Shown here: in pieces, positions 24,841-32,682 of the stretch
Layout: each line of letters starts with the position of its first letter
Numbering within the stretch: the first letter of the stretch is position 1
Assembly: GCF_015550595.1 (NCBI RefSeq)
Contig: NZ_JADNBB010000040.1
Span: forward strand, 1-42,865
DNA length: 42,865 nucleotides
Direction: 5' to 3'
Origin: Parabacteroides goldsteinii
Lineage (GTDB): Bacteria > Bacteroidota > Bacteroidia > Bacteroidales > Tannerellaceae
Notes under the pieces: model-generated
Told to the model about the DNA's origin: nothing
Databases searched by the model: none
The model's input: the letters and a program-made list of their open reading frames with translations, nothing else
Made by a program: the position numbers and the translations under genes

Positions 24841-27240
24841 TTATTCGCTCCTTAATACTTTAACAGGATTATTGGATGCTGCCTTGTAGCTGTGCCAGCT
24901 GACAGTAAGAAGTGTGATGAACAGGACAAAAAGCCCGCTTATCAGATAGATGCCGATACTTATATCCGTACGGTAGACGAAATTTTCCAGCCAACGGTTC
25001 AATAGTAACCAGGTAATAGGTATGGCAATGATAAAAGCGGAACCTATCCAGGTGATAAACTGACGGTTGAGTAACAGCATGATCTGCGGGCTGGTCGCTC
25101 CGTTCACTTTCCGTACGCCGATCTCTTTGGTACGCTGCTCGGTTGCATAGAGTGCCATTCCGAACAAGCCGAAGCAAGTCAGAAAGATACTGATAACAGA
25201 ATACATCAACAATAGCCGGGAGAGTTCGGTTGTTTTCTCGTTCCGTTGCAGGAAAGTCGTGTACACATCCCGGTAGGTGAAATATTGGCCCGGATTTACC
25301 TTGTTCCATACTTCCCGTACGGTGGCGAGAGCCTTTTCCTGATTGCCGTTGAGGCGTATGTAGATATAATTGAAGGCATTGTCCGGGCTGTTGTTGATCT
25401 GGATAGTGAACGGGTTCACTTCCTGTTCGAGCGTATTGGTATATAGGTTATCGACAATACCGGCAATGGTGGAGACCGGCAGGTTGTCAGTATCGGCATA
25501 GTCTTTGTTGAGGTCTTTATCGAATAGATTTAACGGTTTACCGATGGGGTCTTCGCCTTTTGTGACCAATAGCTCTACAAATTTTTCGTTGACGTAGACC
25601 GGACGTGCGTATTTTTCTACTGCCTTGTCGGGAGGAAGTCCTCTTTTCAATTTCAGTTGCAACGCATCCAGAAAATCGGATTCACCGAAATAGTTGATTT
25701 GCGAGGTGTATTTTTCGTTGCCGTTTTCATCGGAAAGGACAACCTGTTGTATCCAGCTGTTCAGGATAGAACCTCCGGCAATCGAAGCCTGAGCTATTTC
25801 CGGATGTTTTTTCAGTTCGCGGGCAAAAGGACGTATGTACGAACCGTCTTCCATCCAGTCGCCTATCTCGATCAGGTTCTTGTAGTTATCGCCTCCCTGG
25901 CGGATAAAAGAGAGCTGGTCGTTTACCGTCAATGTCGCGATGATGAGTCCGATGGAGATAACGTATTGTATGATGGATAAGGAAGTCACGATCTTTCTCT
26001 TCTTGTTTCCGGTAAAAAACTCACGATATCCGGAACCTGAGAATCCGGATATTTTCCGTCCCATATAGGCGGCTGGAACAATGGACAATAATAGGATAAA
26101 GCTGCAGATAACGGGTAATGTCTGCCAGTTGAAAAAGAAAGAAGTATGTAACCGGCTGTTCACTACCGAGTTGAATACCGGCAGCAAGTCGTGTGTAATC
26201 AGTAAAGAGCAAAAGAAGGCAATGATGACTGTCAGGAACGTATCCAGGAAAAGCTGCCGGTTGATCTCCTGCCGGCTGGCACCCATCAGTTTTTGCGTAT
26301 GAATCATCCGCACTTGTTGAAGCAGGCGGGAGAAGTTGAGATTGATATAATTGAAGCAGGCGATCAATAGGATCAGGATGGCAGAAATTAACCCTACATA
26401 GAGTAATGTCGGTTGCCGGTAGTTTATGAAATCCAGTGTTTGTTGTTTGGCAGCATGGAAATAACTTTCCTGTAAAGTAGCCAGGTAATAGTTCCCTGTT
26501 TCTCCTTGTAAAGTAGGGATTTTGTCTCTTTTCAATTGCGTTTCGAAAGTTGTTCGGTCGATGGCTTTGTTCATAAGCAGTAAGCAGGGACCGCCAAAGA
26601 AAGAACCGGTAATTCCGGTGACTGCTTCCAGGTGTAAGAAAGGCTGTTCCCTGTCGGCTATGACGGCTGCAACCTGGTAGGCGTGTTCGGGGTTGGAGTT
26701 GTCTTTTGTGCCGAAGTCATCATTGGGGAGACCGAAATAGATGATTTTACCGATCGGATCGGCTTTCCCGAAAATTTTTCGGGCCGTTTCTTCCGTGAGA
26801 GCCAGTTTATCCGGTTGTGTCAATGCTTCTTTCAGATTGCCGTTCAGTACTTTGTAAGGGAAAAAGTCTGTTAAAGACGGATCGACAGCCGTAAGGTTGA
26901 TCGGGGAATGTTTTATTTGATCGACAGAGATATATTTGACCGATTGACTCGCCATCCGCAGGTAACTTTCAACTTCCGTATAATTTTCTTTAAGCATAGG
27001 CGGGATGGATCTGTCGGCATACTGCACCTTTTCTCCGGATGCCATCGGCGAATCCTGGTTAAGCATCCAGATACGTTCCTTATTGGGATTCCTGTTTTCT
27101 ATGCCGTATTCGTGAATGGTAAAGACGGTTAACAGGTTTGTACAGGCAATGCCTATCGCCAGGCTGGCAATAGAAATGATGGAGAATGTCTTGTTCCGCC
27201 ACCAACTGCGAAATACAAGTTTTAATGCGACTGCTTTCAT
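24841..27240 (-). CDS. FtsX/MacB-type ABC transporter permease, tandem paralogue
   Basis: The protein has 799 residues from the ATG at 27240; the longer open frame to 27318 adds a charged stretch that spoils the membrane-insertion signal. It closely parallels the downstream gene throughout, with near-identical N-terminal (FRSWWRNKTFSIISI), central (LISAILILLIACFNYINLNF) and C-terminal (EIGVRKVNGA) blocks, so the pair arose by tandem duplication. The periplasmic MacB-like domain has diverged most. It probably forms a heterodimeric permease with its neighbour, powered by an ATPase encoded elsewhere; the nearest candidate is at 34646-35320. Divergent from a response-regulator gene. Confidence 0.93.
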   Translation of the reverse strand: MKAVALKLVFRSWWRNKTFSIISIASLAIGIACTNLLTVFTIHEYGIENRNPNKERIWMLNQDSPMASGEKVQYADRSIPPMLKENYTEVESYLRMASQSVKYISVDQIKHSPINLTAVDPSLTDFFPYKVLNGNLKEALTQPDKLALTEETARKIFGKADPIGKIIYFGLPNDDFGTKDNSNPEHAYQVAAVIADREQPFLHLEAVTGITGSFFGGPCLLLMNKAIDRTTFETQLKRDKIPTLQGETGNYYLATLQESYFHAAKQQTLDFINYRQPTLLYVGLISAILILLIACFNYINLNFSRLLQQVRMIHTQKLMGASRQEINRQLFLDTFLTVIIAFFCSLLITHDLLPVFNSVVNSRLHTSFFFNWQTLPVICSFILLLSIVPAAYMGRKISGFSGSGYREFFTGNKKRKIVTSLSIIQYVISIGLIIATLTVNDQLSFIRQGGDNYKNLIEIGDWMEDGSYIRPFARELKKHPEIAQASIAGGSILNSWIQQVVLSDENGNEKYTSQINYFGESDFLDALQLKLKRGLPPDKAVEKYARPVYVNEKFVELLVTKGEDPIGKPLNLFDKDLNKDYADTDNLPVSTIAGIVDNLYTNTLEQEVNPFTIQINNSPDNAFNYIYIRLNGNQEKALATVREVWNKVNPGQYFTYRDVYTTFLQRNEKTTELSRLLLMYSVISIFLTCFGLFGMALYATEQRTKEIGVRKVNGATSPQIMLLLNRQFITWIGSAFIIAIPITWLLLNRWLENFVYRTDISIGIYLISGLFVLFITLLTVSWHSYKAASNNPVKVLRSE

Positions 27241-27352
27241 AGATTTTATATTGTGTATTTCATGCTGTTCCTTTCGGAATGGCATTTCAAATCTATTCCC
27301 TTTCTTTTTGCGGGGCAAGGAATAACCGGAAATAATCAGGGTTCACGGTAAA

Positions 27353-27373
27353 ATTGTCTAAATATTTGACAAT
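27353..27373. promoter_or_regulatory. Inverted repeat in the divergent permease/response-regulator region
   Basis: ATTGTC-N9-GACAAT lies between the two divergent start codons. It is a candidate operator for the adjacent response regulator. No sigma-54 -24/-12 promoter was found nearby. Confidence 0.4.
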
Positions 27374-27430
27374 GGATCATAGCCGGTAGAAGTATTATCC
27401 GGTAACTTTTACATATTTGAAGGTTAAATG

Positions 27431-27438
27431 TATCTTTG
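27431..27438 (+). promoter_or_regulatory. -7 element immediately before the response-regulator start
   Basis: TATCTTTG matches TAnnTTTG and ends five bases before the ATG at 27444. The predicted transcript would start at or within a few bases of the start codon, meaning a leaderless or nearly leaderless message. Confidence 0.5.
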
Positions 27439-27443
27439 TTGGT

Positions 27444-28259
27444 ATGATAAACGGTAAGATTATAGTAGTAGATGATAATGAAGCAGTGCTTAAAACGTTG
27501 CGGGTGATTCTTTCGCGTGAGTTTAAGACGGTTGTCTGTGTTTCGGTGCCCACTTTGTTGCCCGCCTTGCTCCGGGAGGAAGATGTGGATGTTGTTTTGC
27601 TGGATATGAATTTCGGTACGGGAAAGCAGAGCGGGGGAGAGGGATTGTTCTGGCTGGACCGTATCCGTGAACAAGCTAATCCGCCGGAAGTGATACTGAT
27701 CACTGCTTTTGGCGATATAGAACTAGCCGTTGCCTCATTGAAAAGAGGGGCGGCAGACTTTATCGTGAAACCCTGGGATAATGAGAAGTTATTATCTACT
27801 GTCGTAGCAGCCTGGAACTCTCGTTCCGGGAGAAAACAAAATTCCTCTCGAAAGGAATCTGAATTTCTCTCGGAAGAAACTGATCCTGTCGTTACTTTGC
27901 TGGTCAATTCTCTTCTCCGGAAATATGCGACGGCCTATGGAAAACCATTTCCTGGTATTACACCCGATGCATTGCATAAATTGTCCGACATAATTCTCAA
28001 TGGAGATCTCACTCTTTTGCAGCAGACCATAGAGCGTGCTGTTCTCCTATCCAACTCCTCTTTATTGGACAGCGATGATTTTTATATGGAAGATCCGGTT
28101 CCGGCTTCCCATCCCGTTACGTTGGAAGAGATGGAGAAGCAGTTTATCCGTGAAGTACTGGCTGATAAAAAAGGAAACCTGACCCTTTGTGCCCAACAAC
28201 TCAATATAAGCCGGCAAACGCTTTACAATAAGATGAAGAAATATGATCTTTCTTATTGA
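27444..28259 (+). CDS. NtrC-type response regulator lacking the AAA+ domain
   Basis: The protein has 271 residues from the ATG at 27444. An N-terminal receiver domain (KIIVVDDNEAVLKTL, phospho-acceptor Asp in VVLLDMNFG, ITAFGDIELAV, FIVKPWDN) covers about residues 4-125. The C-terminal 45 residues are a Fis-type helix-turn-helix (FIREVLADKKGNLTLCAQQL, then NISRQTLYNKMKK). Between them one expects a 230-residue sigma-54-interacting AAA+ ATPase, but only about 100 residues remain. These include what looks like the last lid helix (LQQTIERAVLLSNSSLLDSDDF). The Walker and GAFTGA motifs are absent, so it cannot activate sigma-54 promoters directly. It more likely acts as a DNA-binding repressor or antagonist. 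Divergent from the permease pair. No histidine kinase is encoded beside it. Confidence 0.88.
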   Translation: MINGKIIVVDDNEAVLKTLRVILSREFKTVVCVSVPTLLPALLREEDVDVVLLDMNFGTGKQSGGEGLFWLDRIREQANPPEVILITAFGDIELAVASLKRGAADFIVKPWDNEKLLSTVVAAWNSRSGRKQNSSRKESEFLSEETDPVVTLLVNSLLRKYATAYGKPFPGITPDALHKLSDIILNGDLTLLQQTIERAVLLSNSSLLDSDDFYMEDPVPASHPVTLEEMEKQFIREVLADKKGNLTLCAQQLNISRQTLYNKMKKYDLSY

Positions 28260-28272
28260 ATAGATCTTTAGC

Positions 28273-29589
28273 TCACTTTACTACGATCATCACATACTGG
28301 TTTTCCTGTATTCTTTTGTTATCGAGGATATCCAGTAATTTTTGTTGCTTCGGAGAACCGGTCCGTTCCACACTTTCGCGCATTTCCGTCAGGGTGCGGA
28401 TCATATAGAGATAACCGTCTGTTTGACCGTCCGGCCAGAAAGTCATTCCACCGTCGAGATCATTGGTAAAGCCTTGTTCCCTACGTGGAAGTACATACGT
28501 TTCCCCCTTTTCTTTCAGGTAAACGGCCTGGTAGCTAAGTGTCGGTTTATATTCATATTCGAAATTCAGCCAGGAGAGGATCTTCGGGCCTTTCTTCTGG
28601 TATACGCCCATGAATAAGCCTTTAGGGTTTTCATATAATGTACGTAGCCACATTTTTTCATCTTTCACGCCTTGCCCTTCCGTATACTCTGAAAAGATGC
28701 CGGATTTTCCGAAATGGATATTATATAACGGGACGACTGTTTGCGGATCACGCAACTGATATACCGTATCGCAGAAAGGGATCATGAATGTCATTTGATC
28801 CTGTGTGTCATTCCAATAGGAGGTCTGGAAAAACGGAATGTTATCCGTCTCTTTTCTCGAGAGTGTCGATTGTTCTTTTAGCTTGAATTTACAAAGTGTT
28901 TCCCCTTCCATATTAAACGTCAGTAAACAGTTCGGGATACCGGTTGAATCTTCATAATGGCTTAACATATATCCGGAAGAAGAGAATCCTACCAGTTTAT
29001 CATTCCCCTGGTTGATCAAATATTTCTTTTCTACTGTTTCCGGGAAAATATACCTGTCGATTGTCAACATTGTATCCAGAGGCGGTAGTTCGACGATCTG
29101 CGGATAAAAAGGATCCTTGGTTCCCCTGTTATTCTGATCTTTACCGCTCAATGCACAATACATGCGAGAAGTTTTTTTGTCGTAGAACAGGTTGTGTCCG
29201 TTCATTTCATTATTCCATTTATAGGCCAATGCTTTGAACCCGTAACGTTTGCTCGGTCTTCCGTTTTTCCGGTAGTAAATACGCGGATTATTGAATGTCA
29301 GAAAGGCATTGCTGTCCGGTATTGCAATAGCTTGTGTGACTGTATAATTGCCGTCTCCCACAATATAATAATCTATCTCAGAAGCAATCTGGCTGAGTTT
29401 TAATGGATTCCTGTCTTTGTTGAGTGCCTCTTCGAGGTCTATATGGATTGGAATAGCAGAATTATCGACCTTGCCTTCATACTTAGGAGGAGTGACCGGA
29501 CGGATGTTTGTCTCACTTTTTTCTTTACAACTACTTAGCATACTGATGTATGTAAGACATATACAGATAATGGTAAGATAATTTTTCAT
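28273..29589 (-). CDS. Lipoprotein, probable six-bladed beta-propeller
   Basis: The protein has 438 residues. The signal peptide ends with a lipobox at about Cys21 (ISMLSSC). Near the mature N-terminus, IPIHIDLEEALNKDRNPLKL and SQIASEIDYYIVGDG resemble the 'L-S-x-I-x-x-x-I-x-Y-I' opening of the Bacteroidetes propeller lipoproteins grouped in DUF4933/DUF4934-like families. The rest is beta-rich with no catalytic motif I recognise. It is convergent with the response regulator, 13 bp apart, and has its own promoter. Its position among the permease, peptidase and thioredoxin genes suggests an envelope function, but no specific role can be assigned. Confidence 0.8.
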   Translation of the reverse strand: MKNYLTIICICLTYISMLSSCKEKSETNIRPVTPPKYEGKVDNSAIPIHIDLEEALNKDRNPLKLSQIASEIDYYIVGDGNYTVTQAIAIPDSNAFLTFNNPRIYYRKNGRPSKRYGFKALAYKWNNEMNGHNLFYDKKTSRMYCALSGKDQNNRGTKDPFYPQIVELPPLDTMLTIDRYIFPETVEKKYLINQGNDKLVGFSSSGYMLSHYEDSTGIPNCLLTFNMEGETLCKFKLKEQSTLSRKETDNIPFFQTSYWNDTQDQMTFMIPFCDTVYQLRDPQTVVPLYNIHFGKSGIFSEYTEGQGVKDEKMWLRTLYENPKGLFMGVYQKKGPKILSWLNFEYEYKPTLSYQAVYLKEKGETYVLPRREQGFTNDLDGGMTFWPDGQTDGYLYMIRTLTEMRESVERTGSPKQQKLLDILDNKRIQENQYVMIVVK

Positions 29590-29612
29590 GGTATCGTTTA
29601 TTATGATCGCTT

Positions 29613-29643
29613 CAAAAGTAAATATTATTTATTTCTAAAGCAA
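29613..29643 (-). promoter_or_regulatory. Promoter for the propeller lipoprotein gene
   Basis: On the minus strand a TTG -33 box (29643-29641) is followed by 20 bp and then TACTTTTG (29620-29613), an exact TAnnTTTG. It gives a leader of about 20 nt before the ATG at 29589. Confidence 0.65.
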
Positions 29644-29762
29644 TCATAGAAGTACGGAAGATTCATATTTTTACGAAAAAATAGTAAATATATTGTTTGT
29701 TAGTGATTTAAATGTTTTGTTTGTGTGTAATAATCTAAGAAAGAGACGCATGAAAACAGAGT

Positions 29763-29876
29763 TTGAAACTCTTAGCCGGATTGTTAATCACATTAGCAAC
29801 CGTTTCTTGCGGTACGGGAGGCTGTAGTTCCGGGAGCAGGAATATTGGGGGGATTGAAATATCCCCCCTCTTTTAG
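29763..29876 (+). CDS. Possible tiny Cys/Gly-rich lipoprotein, start disrupted or TTG
   Basis: A 37-codon plus-strand frame from a TTG at 29763 reads as a lipoprotein signal peptide: basic start, hydrophobic core (LLAGLLITLA), lipobox TVSC, then GTGGCSSGSR. An ATG with a purine-rich upstream region lies at 29750 but is out of frame by one base. Removing one A from the AAAA run at 29753-29756 would join it to this frame and give a 41-residue peptide. Either the TTG is used, or the gene carries a one-base frameshift, or the run was misread. The last residues are encoded by the terminator hairpin. Function is unknown. Confidence 0.4.
   Translation: MKLLAGLLITLATVSCGTGGCSSGSRNIGGIEISPLF
29847..29874 (+). 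terminator. Rho-independent terminator of the small plus-strand unit
   Basis: GGGGGGAT and ATCCCCCC form an 8-bp stem with a 6-nt loop, followed by TCTTTT. Its presence implies that something is transcribed on the plus strand across 29700-29876. Confidence 0.75.
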
Positions 29877-32564
29877 TTAATATCCTAATTTAAACTCCTG
29901 ATCGACAGCCGGAATACCTTCACTCATCCATTGGGGCATAGGTTGGCCGTTTAAGTAATGCTGGAAGAACTGGAACATACGTTTCTGGAAATCGATACGG
30001 TTTGCCAGGCGCATCGGCCAGTGTATTTCTCCTGTGTAATTGAGCATCCATACGGGTTTTTGCAAACGTTTGAGTGCTACAAAGTACTCGATACCCTGAT
30101 ACCAGGGCACATGACCGTCGTTGTCATTGTGCATAATCAGGATAGGAGTCGTCACCTTATCCATATTGAAGAGGGGAGAGTTTTCCATGTATTGCAACGG
30201 AGAATCCCATAAAGTACCTCCGATACGACTCTGTCCGTGCTCGTACTGGAAAGAACGGTTCAGCCCTGATCCCCAGCGGATTCCGCCGTAGGCACTGAAC
30301 ATATTGACTACCGGTGCGCCTGACTCTATGGCAGAGAACAGGTTCGTACGGGTGGCCAGATAAGCGACCTGGTAGCCGCCCCAGCTATGTCCCTGGGCTC
30401 CGATAGCCTTTTCATTTACATATCCTTTGGAAATCAGCGAGGTGATACCCGGCATAACGCAGTTGAAACAGCTTTCTCCCGGATAACCGTCTACATAACG
30501 TACGTCCGGGTTGAAAATGATATATCCGTTGCTGGTATAGAAATGATAATCGATCGTCGAACGATGTGGCTCCGGCATGTGATAGGCGTAAAGGGTTTCC
30601 GAATTGCGTTCGTAGAAATTCACGATTACCGGATATTTCTTGTTAGGATCAAAGTTTTCAGGTTTGTAGACAACGCCTTCCAACGGTATGCCGTCCAGTG
30701 ATATCCATGAAACCAGTTCCGCTGTACCCCAGTTTATTTGAGCTTGCTGCTCGCCTCCGTTCGTCAGTCGGATAGATTTCTTGAAGTTCAGGTCAGACAG
30801 GCGGACATCCGGATATTGTTCGAATGTTTCAGAGGTGTAGATCACGGCATCGGCTTCTTTCGCTTTTACCGGAGTTTTCAACATGAAATTACCGGCCAGC
30901 AATGTTTTGGGAATGGCCGGAGTCGAAAAGCGGGCATTGTAGAATCCTGTACCTTTTGTCTTTTCGTTGAAAGCCAATAATAACTGGGATTCGGCTAAAT
31001 CGATGAATTTCTTTTCCTTATCCAATCGGATTACCCGGTAAGATAACTGCTCTTTGCGTCCGTTTACAGTGAGGTTGACAGGAGAAGTCTGGGCTGTAGG
31101 ATCGAATTTCCAGATGTCGTAACGATCATAGATCAACAGGAAACGGTCGCCGGCTGTCCATCCCGCCAGTCCGTGTGGGGAGGGATAGTCGGGAACATCA
31201 TTGTCTTCATCCCAGGCCGCAAAAGACTTGGGAGTTGTCAGGCGGTATTCTTTACCATCGTTCATCGAACGCGTATACCATGAACTATCCTGGGCACAAT
31301 ACCAGTAAGCAAATGTTCCTTCCGGAGAAAGACGCATACTGGTATTTGCTGCTTGTTTGATCTGTTGGCGGTTACCCGTTTCCAGGTTCACCGTATAGAT
31401 ATCGTAACGGCTTCTTCCTTCCCACATCTGTTCAGTGGCATAAGGCAGATTGGTCGACAGCAATGCAATCGGGGCATCTCCTCCTATTGCGGTCTGAAGA
31501 TCAGGTATTTCAATGTTTGCCAGTTGGATCGATTTGTTATCGTTGATGTTGTATACGGCTGCATACGTTTTTTTCAGGTCCTTTTGCTTGTTATATACCT
31601 GTTGGGTGTATTGTACTGCTTCATCCCATTTCCATATCTGTACATCGGGACGGTTTTCAGCCAGTATAGTCGTGTCTTTCTGTTGGGGAGCCGGTGCAGT
31701 ACCGAAGAAAAGCCGTTCGGCATTTTTTGAAAAGCGGAGGTCGCCATTCTCGCTGATAACCCAGCCGTCTGGGATAAAAGTTTGTTTGCGGTCTGCAACC
31801 AGGCGGGCAGAGGCATTGTTCTCGGACAGATACAGGGAACATTGCGTGCCGATGGAATCTTTGTCCGGACTATGCAGGAAAGCTATTTTGCTTCCGGCTT
31901 CATCAAATGTTACTTTTTTGATGACTCCTTTTCCTTCGAAAATCAATGAGCTACCTTTGTTGGGAGTAAAAGTGGACAGGGTGGAATCGGTTGTATAATA
32001 TAAGATATTTCCTTTTTTAGCGAAACCGAACTCTTTGACGTCGGCTAGCAGTACCTCTTTGGCTCCGTCCAGTGAGCGGACATGTAATACGCTATCGGAT
32101 TTACTGCTTCTTTTATAGGCGATCCAGTCTGCTGTCTCAGATAATTTGTATGATTTTAAAGAATCGATCGACTCCTTCTTATCCGGAAGATTGAAGATAA
32201 CCAGTTCGTCGGCAGGCATCTCTTCGTCTTTTACTTTCTTTAGTTTTAATGCTTCTACGGTTTCCAGTTCCGGCTTTTTGGTGACCAGCAGATAACGGGA
32301 AGAAGCGGAGAATTCGGCATGTCCGGCAGGACGAAAAGATGCGGTCATTTCTCCTTTGGCGTTATAAACCAGTATGCTGGCATCCCCTCTCCAGGGTTCC
32401 ATTTTGCAGGCAACCCATTTCCCATCGTGTGAAATAGCCTGTTCGGTGATCCGTTTCCAGCTAACCATCTCGTCGAATGTCATTGCCTTTTTGGCCTCCT
32501 GCGCAGAGAGTGTGCAATAAGCACTCAGGCAGATTAAAAATGCCAATTGTTTCAGATTCCTCAT
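29877..32564 (-). CDS. S9-family (prolyl oligopeptidase-like) serine peptidase
   Basis: The protein has 895 residues from the ATG at 32564, which directly precedes the signal peptide (MRNLKQLAFLICLSAYCTLS-AQ). The long N-terminal part is a beta-propeller that gates access. The C-terminal alpha/beta-hydrolase domain holds the triad: Ser727 in GHSWGGY, Asp816 in NDNDGHVPW and His848 in GEIHWP. Such periplasmic enzymes remove dipeptides or cleave after Pro/Ala in short peptides. It is separated from the thioredoxin-like gene by a strong terminator, so it is its own transcription unit. A weak TAATATTG element lies at 32598-32605. Convergent with the tiny plus-strand frame. Confidence 0.92.
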   Translation of the reverse strand: MRNLKQLAFLICLSAYCTLSAQEAKKAMTFDEMVSWKRITEQAISHDGKWVACKMEPWRGDASILVYNAKGEMTASFRPAGHAEFSASSRYLLVTKKPELETVEALKLKKVKDEEMPADELVIFNLPDKKESIDSLKSYKLSETADWIAYKRSSKSDSVLHVRSLDGAKEVLLADVKEFGFAKKGNILYYTTDSTLSTFTPNKGSSLIFEGKGVIKKVTFDEAGSKIAFLHSPDKDSIGTQCSLYLSENNASARLVADRKQTFIPDGWVISENGDLRFSKNAERLFFGTAPAPQQKDTTILAENRPDVQIWKWDEAVQYTQQVYNKQKDLKKTYAAVYNINDNKSIQLANIEIPDLQTAIGGDAPIALLSTNLPYATEQMWEGRSRYDIYTVNLETGNRQQIKQAANTSMRLSPEGTFAYWYCAQDSSWYTRSMNDGKEYRLTTPKSFAAWDEDNDVPDYPSPHGLAGWTAGDRFLLIYDRYDIWKFDPTAQTSPVNLTVNGRKEQLSYRVIRLDKEKKFIDLAESQLLLAFNEKTKGTGFYNARFSTPAIPKTLLAGNFMLKTPVKAKEADAVIYTSETFEQYPDVRLSDLNFKKSIRLTNGGEQQAQINWGTAELVSWISLDGIPLEGVVYKPENFDPNKKYPVIVNFYERNSETLYAYHMPEPHRSTIDYHFYTSNGYIIFNPDVRYVDGYPGESCFNCVMPGITSLISKGYVNEKAIGAQGHSWGGYQVAYLATRTNLFSAIESGAPVVNMFSAYGGIRWGSGLNRSFQYEHGQSRIGGTLWDSPLQYMENSPLFNMDKVTTPILIMHNDNDGHVPWYQGIEYFVALKRLQKPVWMLNYTGEIHWPMRLANRIDFQKRMFQFFQHYLNGQPMPQWMSEGIPAVDQEFKLGY

Positions 32565-32625
32565 ATGATCGATTAAGTGTATTATGTTTATGAAATGCAA
32601 TATTACGCTTTTTTAGTTTTACCAC

Positions 32626-32656
32626 AAAAAAAGCGGGGACCTTTACCGGTCTCCGC
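32626..32656 (-). terminator. Strong rho-independent terminator after the thioredoxin-like gene
   Basis: On the minus strand GCGGAGACC and GGTCCCCGC pair (one wobble) around a 6-nt loop, followed by seven T. It ends the ABC ATPase/thioredoxin-like transcript. Confidence 0.9.
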
Positions 32657-32682
32657 CTTCATAAAATGTGATATTCCGAATA

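Noticed and set aside
27241-27318. N-terminal extension of the second permease gene
   Set aside because: The paralogous gene starts at the equivalent of 27240, and the extension is highly charged with no membrane signal.
27241-27443. Sigma-54 promoter for the permease operon
   Set aside because: No TGGCAC-N5-TTGC-like element was found on either strand, and the adjacent regulator lacks the sigma-54 activation domain.
27395-27907. 170-codon minus-strand frame over the response regulator
   Set aside because: It is Ser/Thr-rich shadow coding opposite a clear receiver domain.
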